From the NCBI GenBank assembly GCA_020831525.1, contig JAFIGH010000002.1:1-64000 (forward strand): DNA of 64,000 nt, read 5' to 3'. Origin of the DNA: Opitutales bacterium. GTDB lineage: Bacteria > Verrucomicrobiota > Verrucomicrobiia > Opitutales > Oceanipulchritudinaceae. Made by a program: the position numbers and the translations under genes. Of this stretch, positions 17,130-26,250 are shown piece by piece (position 1 is the stretch's first letter; the number at the start of each line of letters is the position of its first letter). The notes beneath the pieces were generated by a model. It worked only from the letters and a program-made list of their open reading frames with translations, did no database searches and was not told the origin of the DNA.

Positions 17130-18494
17130 ATGAACGGTCTGCTTTGTGATCTGTGGGTTCGGTCCGGTAGGGAGTGTTTTCCTGCCGTCCTGGTGGCGTT
17201 TTATGCCGCCGCGCTCGCTCCGCTTCTTCTTTTGGCGGCGTGCGCCCCGGCGAGGGAGAGCGAACCGTTCTCTGTCCATGTTGAGCGCGCCCCGGGCGGT
17301 CAGTTCACTCTTTTGCGCAACGGCGAGCCCTTCATTATGAAGGGGGCGGGCGGCCGCAGCCGGATCGAGGAACTGGTGGCGGCAGGGGGAAACACCGTTC
17401 GCACGTGGGGAGTTGACGATCTCGAGCGGGAGATCGCGGGAATGCCCTTTCTTGATTACATGCACGCTCAAGGGCTTGCCGTGCTTGCGGGAATCTGGGT
17501 GCAGCACGAGCGTCACGGATTCGACTACAGCGACCCCGATGACCTCGAGCGGCAGCGGCGGACGGTGCGCGAAGCTGTGGAAACCTACCGCGACCATCCT
17601 GCCATAGTCGTTTGGGGACTCGGCAACGAGATGGAAGCTTTTCGCGGCGATGCCGACGACACGCCCGTCTGGCAGGAGGTGAACATCCTCGCGCGCATCG
17701 TGAAGGAAGTGGATCCAAGCCGACCCGTCATGACCACGGTCGCAGGGGTGACGCCGGAGAAGGTCGCCAGTGTGCTCCGTCATGCGCCGGAGGTCGATAT
17801 TCTCGGAGTGAACGCCTACGCGGCGGCCATCCGGACGGGCGAAATTCTTAACGAAGCGGGATGGGACCGACCCTTTGTTCTTGCCGAATTCGGTCCGCGG
17901 GGGCACTGGGAGGTGCCGCTCACGCCGTGGGGCTCGCCCGTCGAGCCGACCTCAGAGGAAAAGGCTCGGTATTACCTGAACACCTACGAGACAGTCATGG
18001 AAGACGCGGGCGACCGTTGTCTCGGTACTTTTGCTTTCCTCTGGGGCCACAAGCAGGAGGTGACACACACATGGTATGGTATGTTTCTTTCCGGCGGCGA
18101 GAAGCTGCCCGCGGTCGATGTCATGACGTATGCATGGAGCGGGCGCTACCCGGAAGTTCGCTGCCCCGTGCTTCGCACTGTTGACTTCGACGGAAACGGC
18201 CGCGTTGTCCCTCCCGGCACGCGTTGGGACGTATCGGCGGAAGCTGTCGACCCCCAGGGGCTTCCTCTCGAGTTTGCATGGGAGGTGGTCTCCGAGCAGT
18301 CGGATCCCGCCGTGGGCGGCGACCGCGAGGAACCACCCCCGCGCCACCCCGACGCCATCCTCGCCGCCGACGAAAATTCCGCCGCCGTGCGTGCTCCGGA
18401 TACTCCCGGCGCATACCGGCTTTTCATTACCGTGAGAAACACCGAAAACTCCGCCACGGTGGCGAATTTTCCCTTCAAGGTTGAAGCACCTTGA
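17130..18494 (+). CDS. Lipoprotein glycoside hydrolase, clan GH-A TIM barrel
   Basis: 454 aa. A GGAG sequence precedes the ATG. Lipoprotein signal with lipobox LAAC (Cys near residue 38). The barrel starts GQFTLLRNGEPFIMKGAGGR; acid/base Glu in VVWGLGNEME (about residue 168) and nucleophile Glu in PFVLAEFGPRG (about residue 253) are the Asn-Glu and Glu pair of GH-A enzymes (GH2, GH5 and GH158 are alike at this level; the exact family cannot be told by eye). Residues about 345-454 form a PKD/Ig-like domain. Membrane-anchored and co-transcribed with GH16, it probably trims glucan oligosaccharides in the periplasm or at the surface. Confidence 0.8.
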   Translation: MNGLLCDLWVRSGRECFPAVLVAFYAAALAPLLLLAACAPARESEPFSVHVERAPGGQFTLLRNGEPFIMKGAGGRSRIEELVAAGGNTVRTWGVDDLEREIAGMPFLDYMHAQGLAVLAGIWVQHERHGFDYSDPDDLERQRRTVREAVETYRDHPAIVVWGLGNEMEAFRGDADDTPVWQEVNILARIVKEVDPSRPVMTTVAGVTPEKVASVLRHAPEVDILGVNAYAAAIRTGEILNEAGWDRPFVLAEFGPRGHWEVPLTPWGSPVEPTSEEKARYYLNTYETVMEDAGDRCLGTFAFLWGHKQEVTHTWYGMFLSGGEKLPAVDVMTYAWSGRYPEVRCPVLRTVDFDGNGRVVPPGTRWDVSAEAVDPQGLPLEFAWEVVSEQSDPAVGGDREEPPPRHPDAILAADENSAAVRAPDTPGAYRLFITVRNTENSATVANFPFKVEAP

Positions 18495-18533
18495 GCTTTC
18501 CCCGCCTCTTCAACGCTCAACACAGTTCCCTAT

Positions 18534-21500
18534 ATGAAACATTCGGTATTGGATTCGCCCGCTGTGGCGGCGAATGGAATCGACGCCTCCGCGGCTGTTC
18601 CGGCAAACATGATTCTCGATCTTGAAGACGACAGCTATGTTGTCATCGAAGCATACGACCGCATCCCGCCGTTCTTTTGCTCACTCACGAGTGACGCCGA
18701 CATTTGGGTATTCATTTCCTCGACCGGTTCGCTCACGGCCGGGCGCAAGGATCCCGACAGTTCGATTCTGCCTTACGAGACGGTCGACCGGATCCACGAC
18801 AGCGGTGCGCACACCGGCCCCGTGGCGATTTTGCGCTGGCGCGAGAATGGCGGGTGGCGTGTCTGGGAACCGTTTTGCGGCGAGGGAAAGGCCGACGGAA
18901 ACGTAAGGCGCCGCCTCATGAAGAATGTTGCGGGTACGCGAATGGTATTCGAGGAGACTCTGGTTGATGAAGGGTTGTCGTTTTCCTCAACGCTCATGAT
19001 CAGCGGACGTTTCGGGCTCGTGCGTGAATGCCGGGTGCGCAACTCCGGGGATAAGGGGCGGTGCCTTGAAGTCCTGCACGGGATGCGCAATCTCGTGGCC
19101 AGCGGGATCACGCGGCAGTTGCAGAACGAAATGAGCTGCCTCACTGATGCCTACAAGCAGAATGAAATCCTCGAGCCTGAGGGGCTCGGTGTTTTCAGCA
19201 TGGCGTCAGGAGTTACGGACCACCCCGTGCCCTACGAAGTCCTGCGCGCCACTGTGGCGTGGTCGTGCGGACTGCCTGGGGGCAGCCGGAGCGTCGATCC
19301 CTCCGCTCCGGACCAGTTCCGCGCCGGAAAGAGTCCGGCGGTGTCGGCGGCATCCCGCGGCGTGCGTGCCCACTGGTTCGAGTGGGCGGAGATCAGCGTG
19401 CCCGCCGCCGAGGACGTTCGCTGGAAACAGATTGCCGATACCGGGCTCAGTCAGGGTGCGGTGGCGCGAATCCAGCGCCTCATGAAAACGGGTCTGCCCG
19501 TGCGGGATGTCGAAGAGGATGTTCTCCAGGGCGAGGATTCGCTGCGCCGTCGGCTCGCGGCGGCGGACGGGTACCAGGAAACGGCGGACAATCTGGCTAC
19601 GGCGCACCACCTCGCCAATGTTCTTTTCAATGTCATGCGCGGCGGAACTTTTCCCGGCGGCTACGAGATGGCGCGCGACGACTTCCGCGCCTTTCTCGTC
19701 TCGTCCAACCGGGCGCTCGCCGCCAAGCACGAAGACTGGCTGAAGGGCCTCCCGGAGCGCGTCCACCGCGACACGCTTCTGCAGGGCGTGAAGGAACAGG
19801 GCTGCGTGCAGTTGGAGCGTGTGTTTTTTGAATACCTGCCGCTCTCCTTCAGCCGCCGCCACGGTGACCCCAGCCGCCCGTGGAACCGCTTCCGCATCGA
19901 AACCCGCGATGAAGAGGGGAGGGACATTCTCACGTTCCAAGGCAACTGGCGCGACATCTTTCAGAATTGGGAGGCCCTCGCGCTCAGCTTTCCGGCTTAC
20001 CTTGAGAGCATGATTTCCAAGTTTGTGAACGCATCATCGGTGGACGGATACAACCCGTACCGGATCATGCGTGACGGCATCGACTGGGAAGAACCCGAAC
20101 CGGAAAATCCATGGGCGGCCTTTGGCTACTGGGGCGATCACCAGATTATCTATTTGCTCAAGTTGCTCGAAGCGTATTCCGCACACAACGACGGAGCGCT
20201 TCCGGGTCTATTGAATACAAGACGCTTTACCTACGCGAACGTTCCCTACCGCATCAAACCCTTCGAGGAGATTCTACAGGATTCCCGCAACACGCTCGAA
20301 TGCGATACGGAGCTAGCCGCGCGCTTGCGCAAGGACGCGGCGACGCGCGGATCGGACGAGAAGCTCGTTACCGGCGTGGACGGTATGCCCGCCCTCGTTA
20401 GCTTCATGGAGAAACTCCTCGTTCCGCTCCTCGCAAAGTGGAGCAATTTCCTGCCCGGCGGCGGCATCTGGATGAACACGCAGCGGCCCGAGTGGAACGA
20501 TGGAAACAACGCTCTGGTCGGCAACGGACTCTCCATGGTCACACTGTGCTACCTGCGACGGCACCACTCTTTCCTGCTTGGCCTTCTGGAGCAGTTGCCG
20601 GAGGCGGCATTTGCGGTCTCCGCGCCGGTCGCGGAGTGGATGCGTGCCGTCCATTGCGCACTCGCCGACGGAAACCCTGCGGCAGACTGCGGCGATGCCG
20701 TGCGCCGGTTTGCCATTCTCCGTGCTCTCGGGACTGCCGCCTCCGCGCACCGGGAAGCCGTCTACGGGCGCGATTTCACGGAGGATGCGGCGGAGATCTC
20801 CGCAGGCGAACTGACCGGACTTCTGCAGACCTTTCAAGCGTGGACGGATGAGACGATCCGCCGCAACAAACGCGCCGACGGACTCTACCACGCCTACAAT
20901 CTGATGTTGATCACGGATGAGGGGGCGGATATCGGTAACCTCGACCCGATGCTCGAAGGCCAGGTAGCCGCCCTAAGCGCCGGGCTGCTCAGCGCCGGAG
21001 AGGCCATCGAGCTTCTCGACAGTCTCCGCGTTAGCCCGCTCTATTGCCCGCGCCGACGGAGCTATATTCTGTATCCGGACCGTGCCATTATCCCGTTCCT
21101 CCGGAAGAACCGTCTTGATGCGCAGGCGCTTCGTGCCAGCCCTTTGCTGGCCGCGATGATGAAACGCGGGGACCACCGAATCGTGTACCCGGAGAGCGAT
21201 ACGGTGTGGCGCTTTCATCCCGACTTCACCAACGAAGGCGACTTACGTGCGCGGCTCGACGTGGTCGAGCGCGAGGGTGCCTACGGAAAGGTCGGGCCGG
21301 AAGACCGCCGGTGTATCCACGATCTCTACGAAGGTGTTTTCAACCACCACTCATTTACGGGAAGGAGCGGTTCGATGTTCGCCTACGAAGGCCTCGGAAG
21401 TATCTACTGGCACATGGTATCAAAGCTCCTTCTCGCGACCCAGGAGGTTCTTGTTGACGCTTGTAAGCAAGGGGCGCCGATCTCCGTTTACGAAGGCCTC

Positions 21501-22019
21501 GACAGGCACTACGAAGCCATCCGTGATGGTCTCGGCTTCCGCAAGTCTGCCGAGGATTACGGTGCCTTTCCGACCGATCCATATTCACACACGCCTGCCC
21601 ACGCGGGTGCGCAGCAGCCGGGAATGACCGGACAAGTAAAGGAAGAGATCCTCACCCGGCGCGGCGAACTGGGTGTGCGCGTCGAACGGGGCTCTATCCA
21701 TTTCGCGCCGGTCCACCGTCTTCTCGGCGAGGAGTTTCTTCCGGGAGACGGAGGGGTGTTTAGATTCATTGATGCCACGGGCCTTCGCGCAAGCCTACCC
21801 CTGCGGGCCGACAGCCTTGCCTTTACCCTGTGCCAGACGCCGGTTGTCTATCGCCGCACCGATGCCGCGACCGGTCCTTCCATCCGCGTCCACTCCGCCG
21901 ACGGACGGGAGGAGCGGATCGAGGGCGATAAACTCGGAACGTCGTGGAGCCAGTCGGTCTTCCGGCGCGACGGGAGCGTCCGCTTAATCGAAGTCGAACT
22001 CCCCGCAGGGCATTTATGA
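18534..22019 (+). CDS. Probable beta-1,3-oligoglucan phosphorylase (GH149/GH161-like)
   Basis: 1161 aa, no signal peptide, so cytoplasmic. The N-terminal region (from MILDLEDDSYVVIEAYDRIP) is a beta-sandwich as in GH94-related phosphorylases; the C-terminal half carries the (alpha/alpha)6-barrel with WAAFGYWGDHQIIYLLKLLE (the Asp is a good catalytic acid candidate, near residue 536) and WMNTQRPEWNDGNNALVGNG (near 650). The length and these motifs fit the GH149/GH161 enzymes that release glucose-1-phosphate from beta-1,3-glucan oligomers; this is from memory of the families, not an alignment. Following GH16 and a glycosidase and preceding a sugar symporter, it fits the last step of laminarin use. 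Confidence 0.7.
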   Translation: MKHSVLDSPAVAANGIDASAAVPANMILDLEDDSYVVIEAYDRIPPFFCSLTSDADIWVFISSTGSLTAGRKDPDSSILPYETVDRIHDSGAHTGPVAILRWRENGGWRVWEPFCGEGKADGNVRRRLMKNVAGTRMVFEETLVDEGLSFSSTLMISGRFGLVRECRVRNSGDKGRCLEVLHGMRNLVASGITRQLQNEMSCLTDAYKQNEILEPEGLGVFSMASGVTDHPVPYEVLRATVAWSCGLPGGSRSVDPSAPDQFRAGKSPAVSAASRGVRAHWFEWAEISVPAAEDVRWKQIADTGLSQGAVARIQRLMKTGLPVRDVEEDVLQGEDSLRRRLAAADGYQETADNLATAHHLANVLFNVMRGGTFPGGYEMARDDFRAFLVSSNRALAAKHEDWLKGLPERVHRDTLLQGVKEQGCVQLERVFFEYLPLSFSRRHGDPSRPWNRFRIETRDEEGRDILTFQGNWRDIFQNWEALALSFPAYLESMISKFVNASSVDGYNPYRIMRDGIDWEEPEPENPWAAFGYWGDHQIIYLLKLLEAYSAHNDGALPGLLNTRRFTYANVPYRIKPFEEILQDSRNTLECDTELAARLRKDAATRGSDEKLVTGVDGMPALVSFMEKLLVPLLAKWSNFLPGGGIWMNTQRPEWNDGNNALVGNGLSMVTLCYLRRHHSFLLGLLEQLPEAAFAVSAPVAEWMRAVHCALADGNPAADCGDAVRRFAILRALGTAASAHREAVYGRDFTEDAAEISAGELTGLLQTFQAWTDETIRRNKRADGLYHAYNLMLITDEGADIGNLDPMLEGQVAALSAGLLSAGEAIELLDSLRVSPLYCPRRRSYILYPDRAIIPFLRKNRLDAQALRASPLLAAMMKRGDHRIVYPESDTVWRFHPDFTNEGDLRARLDVVEREGAYGKVGPEDRRCIHDLYEGVFNHHSFTGRSGSMFAYEGLGSIYWHMVSKLLLATQEVLVDACKQGAPISVYEGLDRHYEAIRDGLGFRKSAEDYGAFPTDPYSHTPAHAGAQQPGMTGQVKEEILTRRGELGVRVERGSIHFAPVHRLLGEEFLPGDGGVFRFIDATGLRASLPLRADSLAFTLCQTPVVYRRTDAATGPSIRVHSADGREERIEGDKLGTSWSQSVFRRDGSVRLIEVELPAGHL

Positions 22020-22023
22020 GGCC

Positions 22024-22044
22024 CCCGCCTGCATCGCAGGCGGG
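22024..22044 (+). terminator. Terminator-like hairpin after the phosphorylase
   Basis: Perfect stem CCCGCCTGC / GCAGGCGGG with a 3-base loop, 5 bp after the stop codon; only a weak T-rich tail (TCGTTTCGGTT) follows. Confidence 0.55.
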
Positions 22045-22293
22045 TGAAGGTCGTTTCGGTTCATGGGCCGGGATGCTGTCGGTAGGGAGTTGTTGCCGTT
22101 CGCTGAAGCGGCGGATGGTCAACGGCTTCCGATATTCTCCGGGGCTGCAGTCTGTTGAAGTATAGATATGCATTTCAAGATGATTAAAGTCATTTCTTCT
22201 CGGTCGTTGGGTCCATTGGAGCATCTATAAATAAGATTTAAAGCGTTCGATAGCTTGACAAGGCAAGGCTCGTCCATCAATCAACGAGGCGAA

Positions 22294-22307
22294 CGCATAA
22301 AAACGCA
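22294..22307 (+). promoter_or_regulatory. Weak operator-like site before the symporter gene
   Basis: CGCATAAAAACGCA, 10 of 14 to the locus consensus and not a true inverted repeat; it lies 8 bp before the ATG. Confidence 0.35.
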
Positions 22308-22314
22308 TTGAACG

Positions 22315-23763
22315 ATGAGTCTGCCCCGACACTGCGCCACCGCCGCCGCCGACCGGATACCAAATCTCCAGAAAATCGCCTACGGGCTTGGAGCCTTGGT
22401 GAACAATCTGTTAGGGGCGGCCATCGGCGTTATGGCCATCGTGCTCAACCTCGGCCTCGGCATGAATCCGGCGGTCGTCGGTCTGCTCATGGCCTTGCCC
22501 CGTCTCACCGACGCGCTGACCGACCCGGTGATGGGATATATCTCGGACCAAACCCGCACGCGCTGGGGACGCCGCCGACCGTTTATTTTCTTCGGTGCCA
22601 TCGCTGCCGGGATCATCTTCGCCCTGCTTTGGCAACTGCCGCCGGGGCATAGCGAGACCTTCTATTTCTGGTTCTTCCTTATCGGTTCCTTGTTCTTTTA
22701 CCTCGCTTACACGGTCTTCGCGACGCCGTGGGTAGCGCTCGGTTATGAGATGACACCCGATTACAACGAGCGCACGCGCCTCATGGGTGTGGCCAACTGG
22801 ATGGGGCAGATCGCATGGGTAGCCGCGCCGTGGTTCTACTGGATCATGGAGAATAAAAATTTCTTCGATGATTCCGTCTCAGGAGCACGGGGCCTGGCCA
22901 TCATGATCGGGGTCTTCGCCGTGGCGGTCGGCATCATCCCCGCTGTTTTCTGCCGCGAGCGCATGGGCAAGGCGGAAATGGCGGAAAAAACGGAATTGAT
23001 CGAGAGCGGCCTACAAGCCATCTGGCGCAATGTGGTTTCGTTTTTCAAGGGCTTTCTCATCACGATCAAATTTACGCCCTTTCTTAAACTGTGCGGCGCC
23101 ACGTTTCTCGTTTTCAACGGCTTCATGCTCGTTTCGGCGTTCTCTTCGTACGTGATTATTTACTACGTCCACGGAGGCGACAAAGGCGCCGGGTCACAGC
23201 TGATCGGCTGGAACGGAACGGCCTCCGCCATCGCCACCTTCTGCGTCATTCCCCTTGTCACATGGATCTCGACGCGCCTCGGCAAGCGGCGCGCCTTTTT
23301 CATCGCCATCGGCATTTCCATTTTCGGCTACGGGCTGAAGTTCTTCTGCTACAGCCAGACCACGCCGCTCCTCCTCCTCGCCGCCACGCCCTTCATTGCT
23401 TTTGGTCTCGGCGGGCTCTTTACGCTCATGGGGTCGATGATCGCGGATGTCTGCGACTTTGACGAACTCGAAACCGGACGCCGCCGCGAGGGCATGTTCG
23501 GCTCCATCTTCTGGTGGGTCGTCAAACTTGGCATGGCCCTCGCTCTTGGATTTTCGGGCTTTCTTCTCAACGCCACGGGTTTCGACGTCGAAATGGGAGG
23601 CGACCAGCCGGAGCGCACGCTCCTGCTCATGCGCATCTTCGACTGCATCATACCGATGGTCGCCTCCGGTATCGCCATCTGGCTCGTCGCCTCCTACCGC
23701 ATCACCGAGGACAAGGCGCGCGAGATCCGCACAAAACTCGAAGCCCGCCGCGGCAAGGTGTGA
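22315..23763 (+). CDS. GPH-family sugar:cation symporter (MFS)
   Basis: 482 aa with about twelve hydrophobic segments. The MelB/GPH signature DALTDPVMGYISDQTRTRWG then RRRPFIFFGA lies at residues about 63-92 after the second helix; WVALGYEMTPDYNERTRL (about 139) is the second conserved loop. GPH carriers import glycosides, pentosides or hexuronides with H+ or Na+. Located directly behind the phosphorylase, it would bring glucan di- or oligosaccharides across the inner membrane (inference). Confidence 0.9.
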   Translation: MSLPRHCATAAADRIPNLQKIAYGLGALVNNLLGAAIGVMAIVLNLGLGMNPAVVGLLMALPRLTDALTDPVMGYISDQTRTRWGRRRPFIFFGAIAAGIIFALLWQLPPGHSETFYFWFFLIGSLFFYLAYTVFATPWVALGYEMTPDYNERTRLMGVANWMGQIAWVAAPWFYWIMENKNFFDDSVSGARGLAIMIGVFAVAVGIIPAVFCRERMGKAEMAEKTELIESGLQAIWRNVVSFFKGFLITIKFTPFLKLCGATFLVFNGFMLVSAFSSYVIIYYVHGGDKGAGSQLIGWNGTASAIATFCVIPLVTWISTRLGKRRAFFIAIGISIFGYGLKFFCYSQTTPLLLLAATPFIAFGLGGLFTLMGSMIADVCDFDELETGRRREGMFGSIFWWVVKLGMALALGFSGFLLNATGFDVEMGGDQPERTLLLMRIFDCIIPMVASGIAIWLVASYRITEDKAREIRTKLEARRGKV

Positions 23764-23863
23764 GATAATTTCCGCGCGAAGCGGTCCGAAATCGAGATCT
23801 TACGGTTAGGGCTATTCCGGATACGGGTCCGTCCGTTGTCTTATTTGAATGGTCGTGCCGGGA

Positions 23864-25072
23864 TTACTCTCCGTTGCCGATACCTTGCAGTGCGGCATCC
23901 TCGGTAACCTCCGGACCGCGGTAGTAGAACGCGTCATCCGCGCTGTAGCCTTTGCCGGAGAGAACGTATTTGGGCTCGCGATCGACGTCCCAGAGGCCCC
24001 AGTTGTCGTCGCGTTCCTTCCACGGTTCGTCGAAGGCGGCGAAATAGAACACGGCGGCGGGGCGGCTGAAGCCGTCGCCGGGATTTTCGCCGTTCACGCC
24101 GTAGGCCCATGCCGTCATATCATTGAAATACCAGGCTTGGTTTACCGGATGGGCCTGATGACGGGCGAAATCCTTTACAAACGCCTCATCAAGGTAGGCC
24201 GAGGGCACGCTTTGCCAGCCGGTTTCACCGATCACGATTGGAATGGCGTGACCCGCCGCATTGAGCGCGCTGCGCACGGCATGAAAGTTTTCGCGGGCGT
24301 AGGTATAGGCGGCGTCCATCATGGCCCGTGCGCGGCGGGGTTCGGGTACGGACAGCTGGCGGAAATCCCAAAGCTCGAATCCGGAATCCCAGTAGGCGTA
24401 GGTGTGGACAGCAGCGAAGTCGATGTGCCGCCAGACTTCGGCAATGTCGCTGCCGGGTTCAGCCGCGTAGGGCTCCCAGTTGTCGTTTACGGTGAGGGGT
24501 TGCCGCACCCGCTCCCGGACGTACTGGATGTAAGCCACCATATCTTCCGGCGGAACGGCGACGAAGGACCAGCTCACAAGCACCTCGTTACCTACGCTGA
24601 CGGCCGCGATGATGTCGGGATGGGCGTTGGCCAGTTCGATGGCCGCGGCCAGCTCGCGCATGTTCCCGGTATGGTTCTCCGCGTCGGCGCCTTCCACATA
24701 TGCGCCCAGCTGCACTTTGATCTTGAGATTGTGTTCATGGATCAGCTCCACCACGGCACGTCCGTGTTCCCCTGAGCTGAAGACGCGGATCAACCCGAAC
24801 CCCGCCTCTTCCAGTAGACGCAGGTCTTCGAGAATCTCCTCCCGGTCGGGATGGACTCCGGTCTCCGGGCTCTGCCCCCGGCGGAAGCCCGAGTAGGAGA
24901 GGGCGGGGCGTTCCCAGATCTCCGGATCGAGCGGGCGGAGGGCTGTGGCCGCCATCGCCTCGCCGACTCGGGGAGAGGGCGGCGCGGCGTCCGGCGCCGG
25001 ACCGCGGCAACCGGCGGACAAGAGGACGAGAAGGGAAGCGAGGGCGGCGGTCCGGAGGGTGGCAGTTTTCAT
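23864..25072 (-). CDS. GH17-like beta-1,3-glucanase or glucanosyltransferase
   Basis: 402 aa. N-terminal signal with a Cys (LLVLLSAGCRG), a probable lipoprotein though the lipobox is imperfect. The barrel starts ALSYSGFRRGQSPETG; GH17 hallmarks are SVGNEVLVSW (acid/base Glu, about residue 190) and IVIGETGWQS (nucleophile Glu, about residue 282). GH17 enzymes cut or transglycosylate beta-1,3-glucan. The last about 50 residues (AAFDEPWKERDDNWGLWDVD) are typical of bacterial members. It faces the symporter gene convergently and has a perfect operator-like palindrome upstream. Confidence 0.88.
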   Translation of the reverse strand: MKTATLRTAALASLLVLLSAGCRGPAPDAAPPSPRVGEAMAATALRPLDPEIWERPALSYSGFRRGQSPETGVHPDREEILEDLRLLEEAGFGLIRVFSSGEHGRAVVELIHEHNLKIKVQLGAYVEGADAENHTGNMRELAAAIELANAHPDIIAAVSVGNEVLVSWSFVAVPPEDMVAYIQYVRERVRQPLTVNDNWEPYAAEPGSDIAEVWRHIDFAAVHTYAYWDSGFELWDFRQLSVPEPRRARAMMDAAYTYARENFHAVRSALNAAGHAIPIVIGETGWQSVPSAYLDEAFVKDFARHQAHPVNQAWYFNDMTAWAYGVNGENPGDGFSRPAAVFYFAAFDEPWKERDDNWGLWDVDREPKYVLSGKGYSADDAFYYRGPEVTEDAALQGIGNGE

Positions 25073-25146
25073 TGGGATGGATTTTGATAGGGTGTAAGAA
25101 TGAGCAGGCGTAGACTTTCCCGTCCGGACCCCGTTGTCAATGGGAA

Positions 25147-25160
25147 TGCATTAAAATGCA
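25147..25160 (-). promoter_or_regulatory. Putative LacI operator, GH17 gene
   Basis: TGCAT-TAAA-ATGCA: perfect half-sites with a 4-bp spacer. On the minus strand it is followed after about 6 bp by TTGACA (25134-25139 region), a good -35 element for the GH17 gene. Confidence 0.72.
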
Positions 25161-25235
25161 TAATTTCGGCGGGCACCCGCCTCGCGGGTAATGATGGCGC
25201 TTGACGCGGGTGCGGCGGGCGGAAAACGTCGTTGT

Positions 25236-25553
25236 ATGGCTGGAGTCGGCAAATTACTGAAACAGGCCGCCAAGATGCAGAAAAAGCTCGAGGCGGTGCA
25301 GACGGAATTAGCGGAGAAGACGATTGACGTCTCGAGTGGCGGGGGGGCGGTGACCGTCACCATCACGCTCCAGCAGGAGGTCCGTGCGGTGAAGTTCGAC
25401 CCGGAATTTCTCAAGGAGGATCCCGAGGTCGTGGAGGAAGCCGTCACGGAGGCGATGCGCGAGGCGGTCACAAAGTCCAAACAACTCAATGAGGAGGCCG
25501 TCGCGGAGGTGACGCAGAGCATGCAGATGCCCGGTCTTCCCGGACTGTTTTGA
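25236..25553 (+). CDS. ybaB: YbaB/EbfC nucleoid-associated protein
   Basis: 105 aa from the ATG at 25236 (MAGVGKLLKQAAKMQKKLEA), the normal length for the family; the longer frame back to 25191 lacks conservation. Typical features: a Lys/Gln-rich first helix, DVSSGGGAVTVTITLQQEV in the middle, and MQMPGLPGLF at the end. EbfC proteins bind DNA as dimers and usually precede recR; here the recR start overlaps the stop codon by 4 bases, so the pair is translationally coupled. Confidence 0.93.
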   Translation: MAGVGKLLKQAAKMQKKLEAVQTELAEKTIDVSSGGGAVTVTITLQQEVRAVKFDPEFLKEDPEVVEEAVTEAMREAVTKSKQLNEEAVAEVTQSMQMPGLPGLF

Positions 25554-26143
25554 CGCCGTATTTTGAGAAGCTGCACCAGTGCCTGAAGCGGCTCCCGGGC
25601 TTGGGCTACCGGTCGGCCGAGCGGCTCGCGCTGCACCTGCTTGTGGAAAGACCGGAGCGCCTGCCCGATCTGCTCGATGCCCTGCGCGCGGCCGGCGAGC
25701 GGGTGCGCCGCTGCGCTGAGTGCGGCAACCTGTGCGAGGACGATCTGTGCGCGGTGTGCGCCGATGCACGGCGCGACCGCACCCATCTCTGCGTGGTCGA
25801 GTCGGTGCCCGATTTGCTCGCGATCGAGCGCAGTTCCGCCTTTCGCGGGGTCTATCATGTGCTCCACGGCAAGCTTTCGCCGATCAACAATGTCGGGCCG
25901 GAGCAGCTCAACATGGAGGGGCTGGAGGCGCGGTGTGCCGGAGCGGACCTTCGCGAGGTCACCCTAGCGATGTCCAACGACATTGAGGGCGAGGCGACCT
26001 GCCATTACATTCAGGACACATTTCTGAAAGGGAGGGAGGTGCGCGTCACGCGCATCGGTTTTGGCCTTCCGAGCGGGGGCGGCATTGTCTTTGCCGACGC
26101 CACAACCCTCCGCAGCGCCCTTGAGGGCCGCCGGGAATACTGA
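25550..26143 (+). CDS. recR: Recombination mediator RecR
   Basis: 197 aa, the normal length. Starts with TTG at 25550 inside the ybaB stop (TTGA overlap). N-terminal helix-hairpin-helix (CLKRLPGLGYRSAERLALHL), a four-cysteine zinc site (CAECGNLCEDDLCAVC, residues about 57-72), and the Toprim domain (VVESVPDLLAIE near residue 82). RecR loads RecA at gaps with RecFO. An approximately 300-bp region of dispersed repeats follows it. Confidence 0.95.
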   Translation: MTPYFEKLHQCLKRLPGLGYRSAERLALHLLVERPERLPDLLDALRAAGERVRRCAECGNLCEDDLCAVCADARRDRTHLCVVESVPDLLAIERSSAFRGVYHVLHGKLSPINNVGPEQLNMEGLEARCAGADLREVTLAMSNDIEGEATCHYIQDTFLKGREVRVTRIGFGLPSGGGIVFADATTLRSALEGRREY

Positions 26144-26250
26144 GGCGTCGCTTTGCTGGACTCACAGTTCGGAGTCTGCGAACCCACGCCGGACCGGGTT
26201 ACGGGCAAAAGCACCCGTGATTCGTTGATTGAGGTGTGCGCCTGCCTGAA

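Larger units (their letters stand above)
22020..22314. other. Gap before the symporter gene
   Basis: Opens with a terminator-like hairpin (22024-22044) and closes with a weak operator-like repeat. No gene is seen; the ATGCAT at 22168-22173 has no partner half-site. Confidence 0.5.

Noticed and set aside
16194-17906. 570-codon minus-strand frame over GH16 and the lipoprotein glycosidase
   Set aside because: His/Arg/Pro-rich and opposite two clear glycoside hydrolases; no domain.
22168-22173. Lone ATGCAT between phosphorylase and symporter
   Set aside because: Only one half-site; no partner at 4-5 bp spacing.
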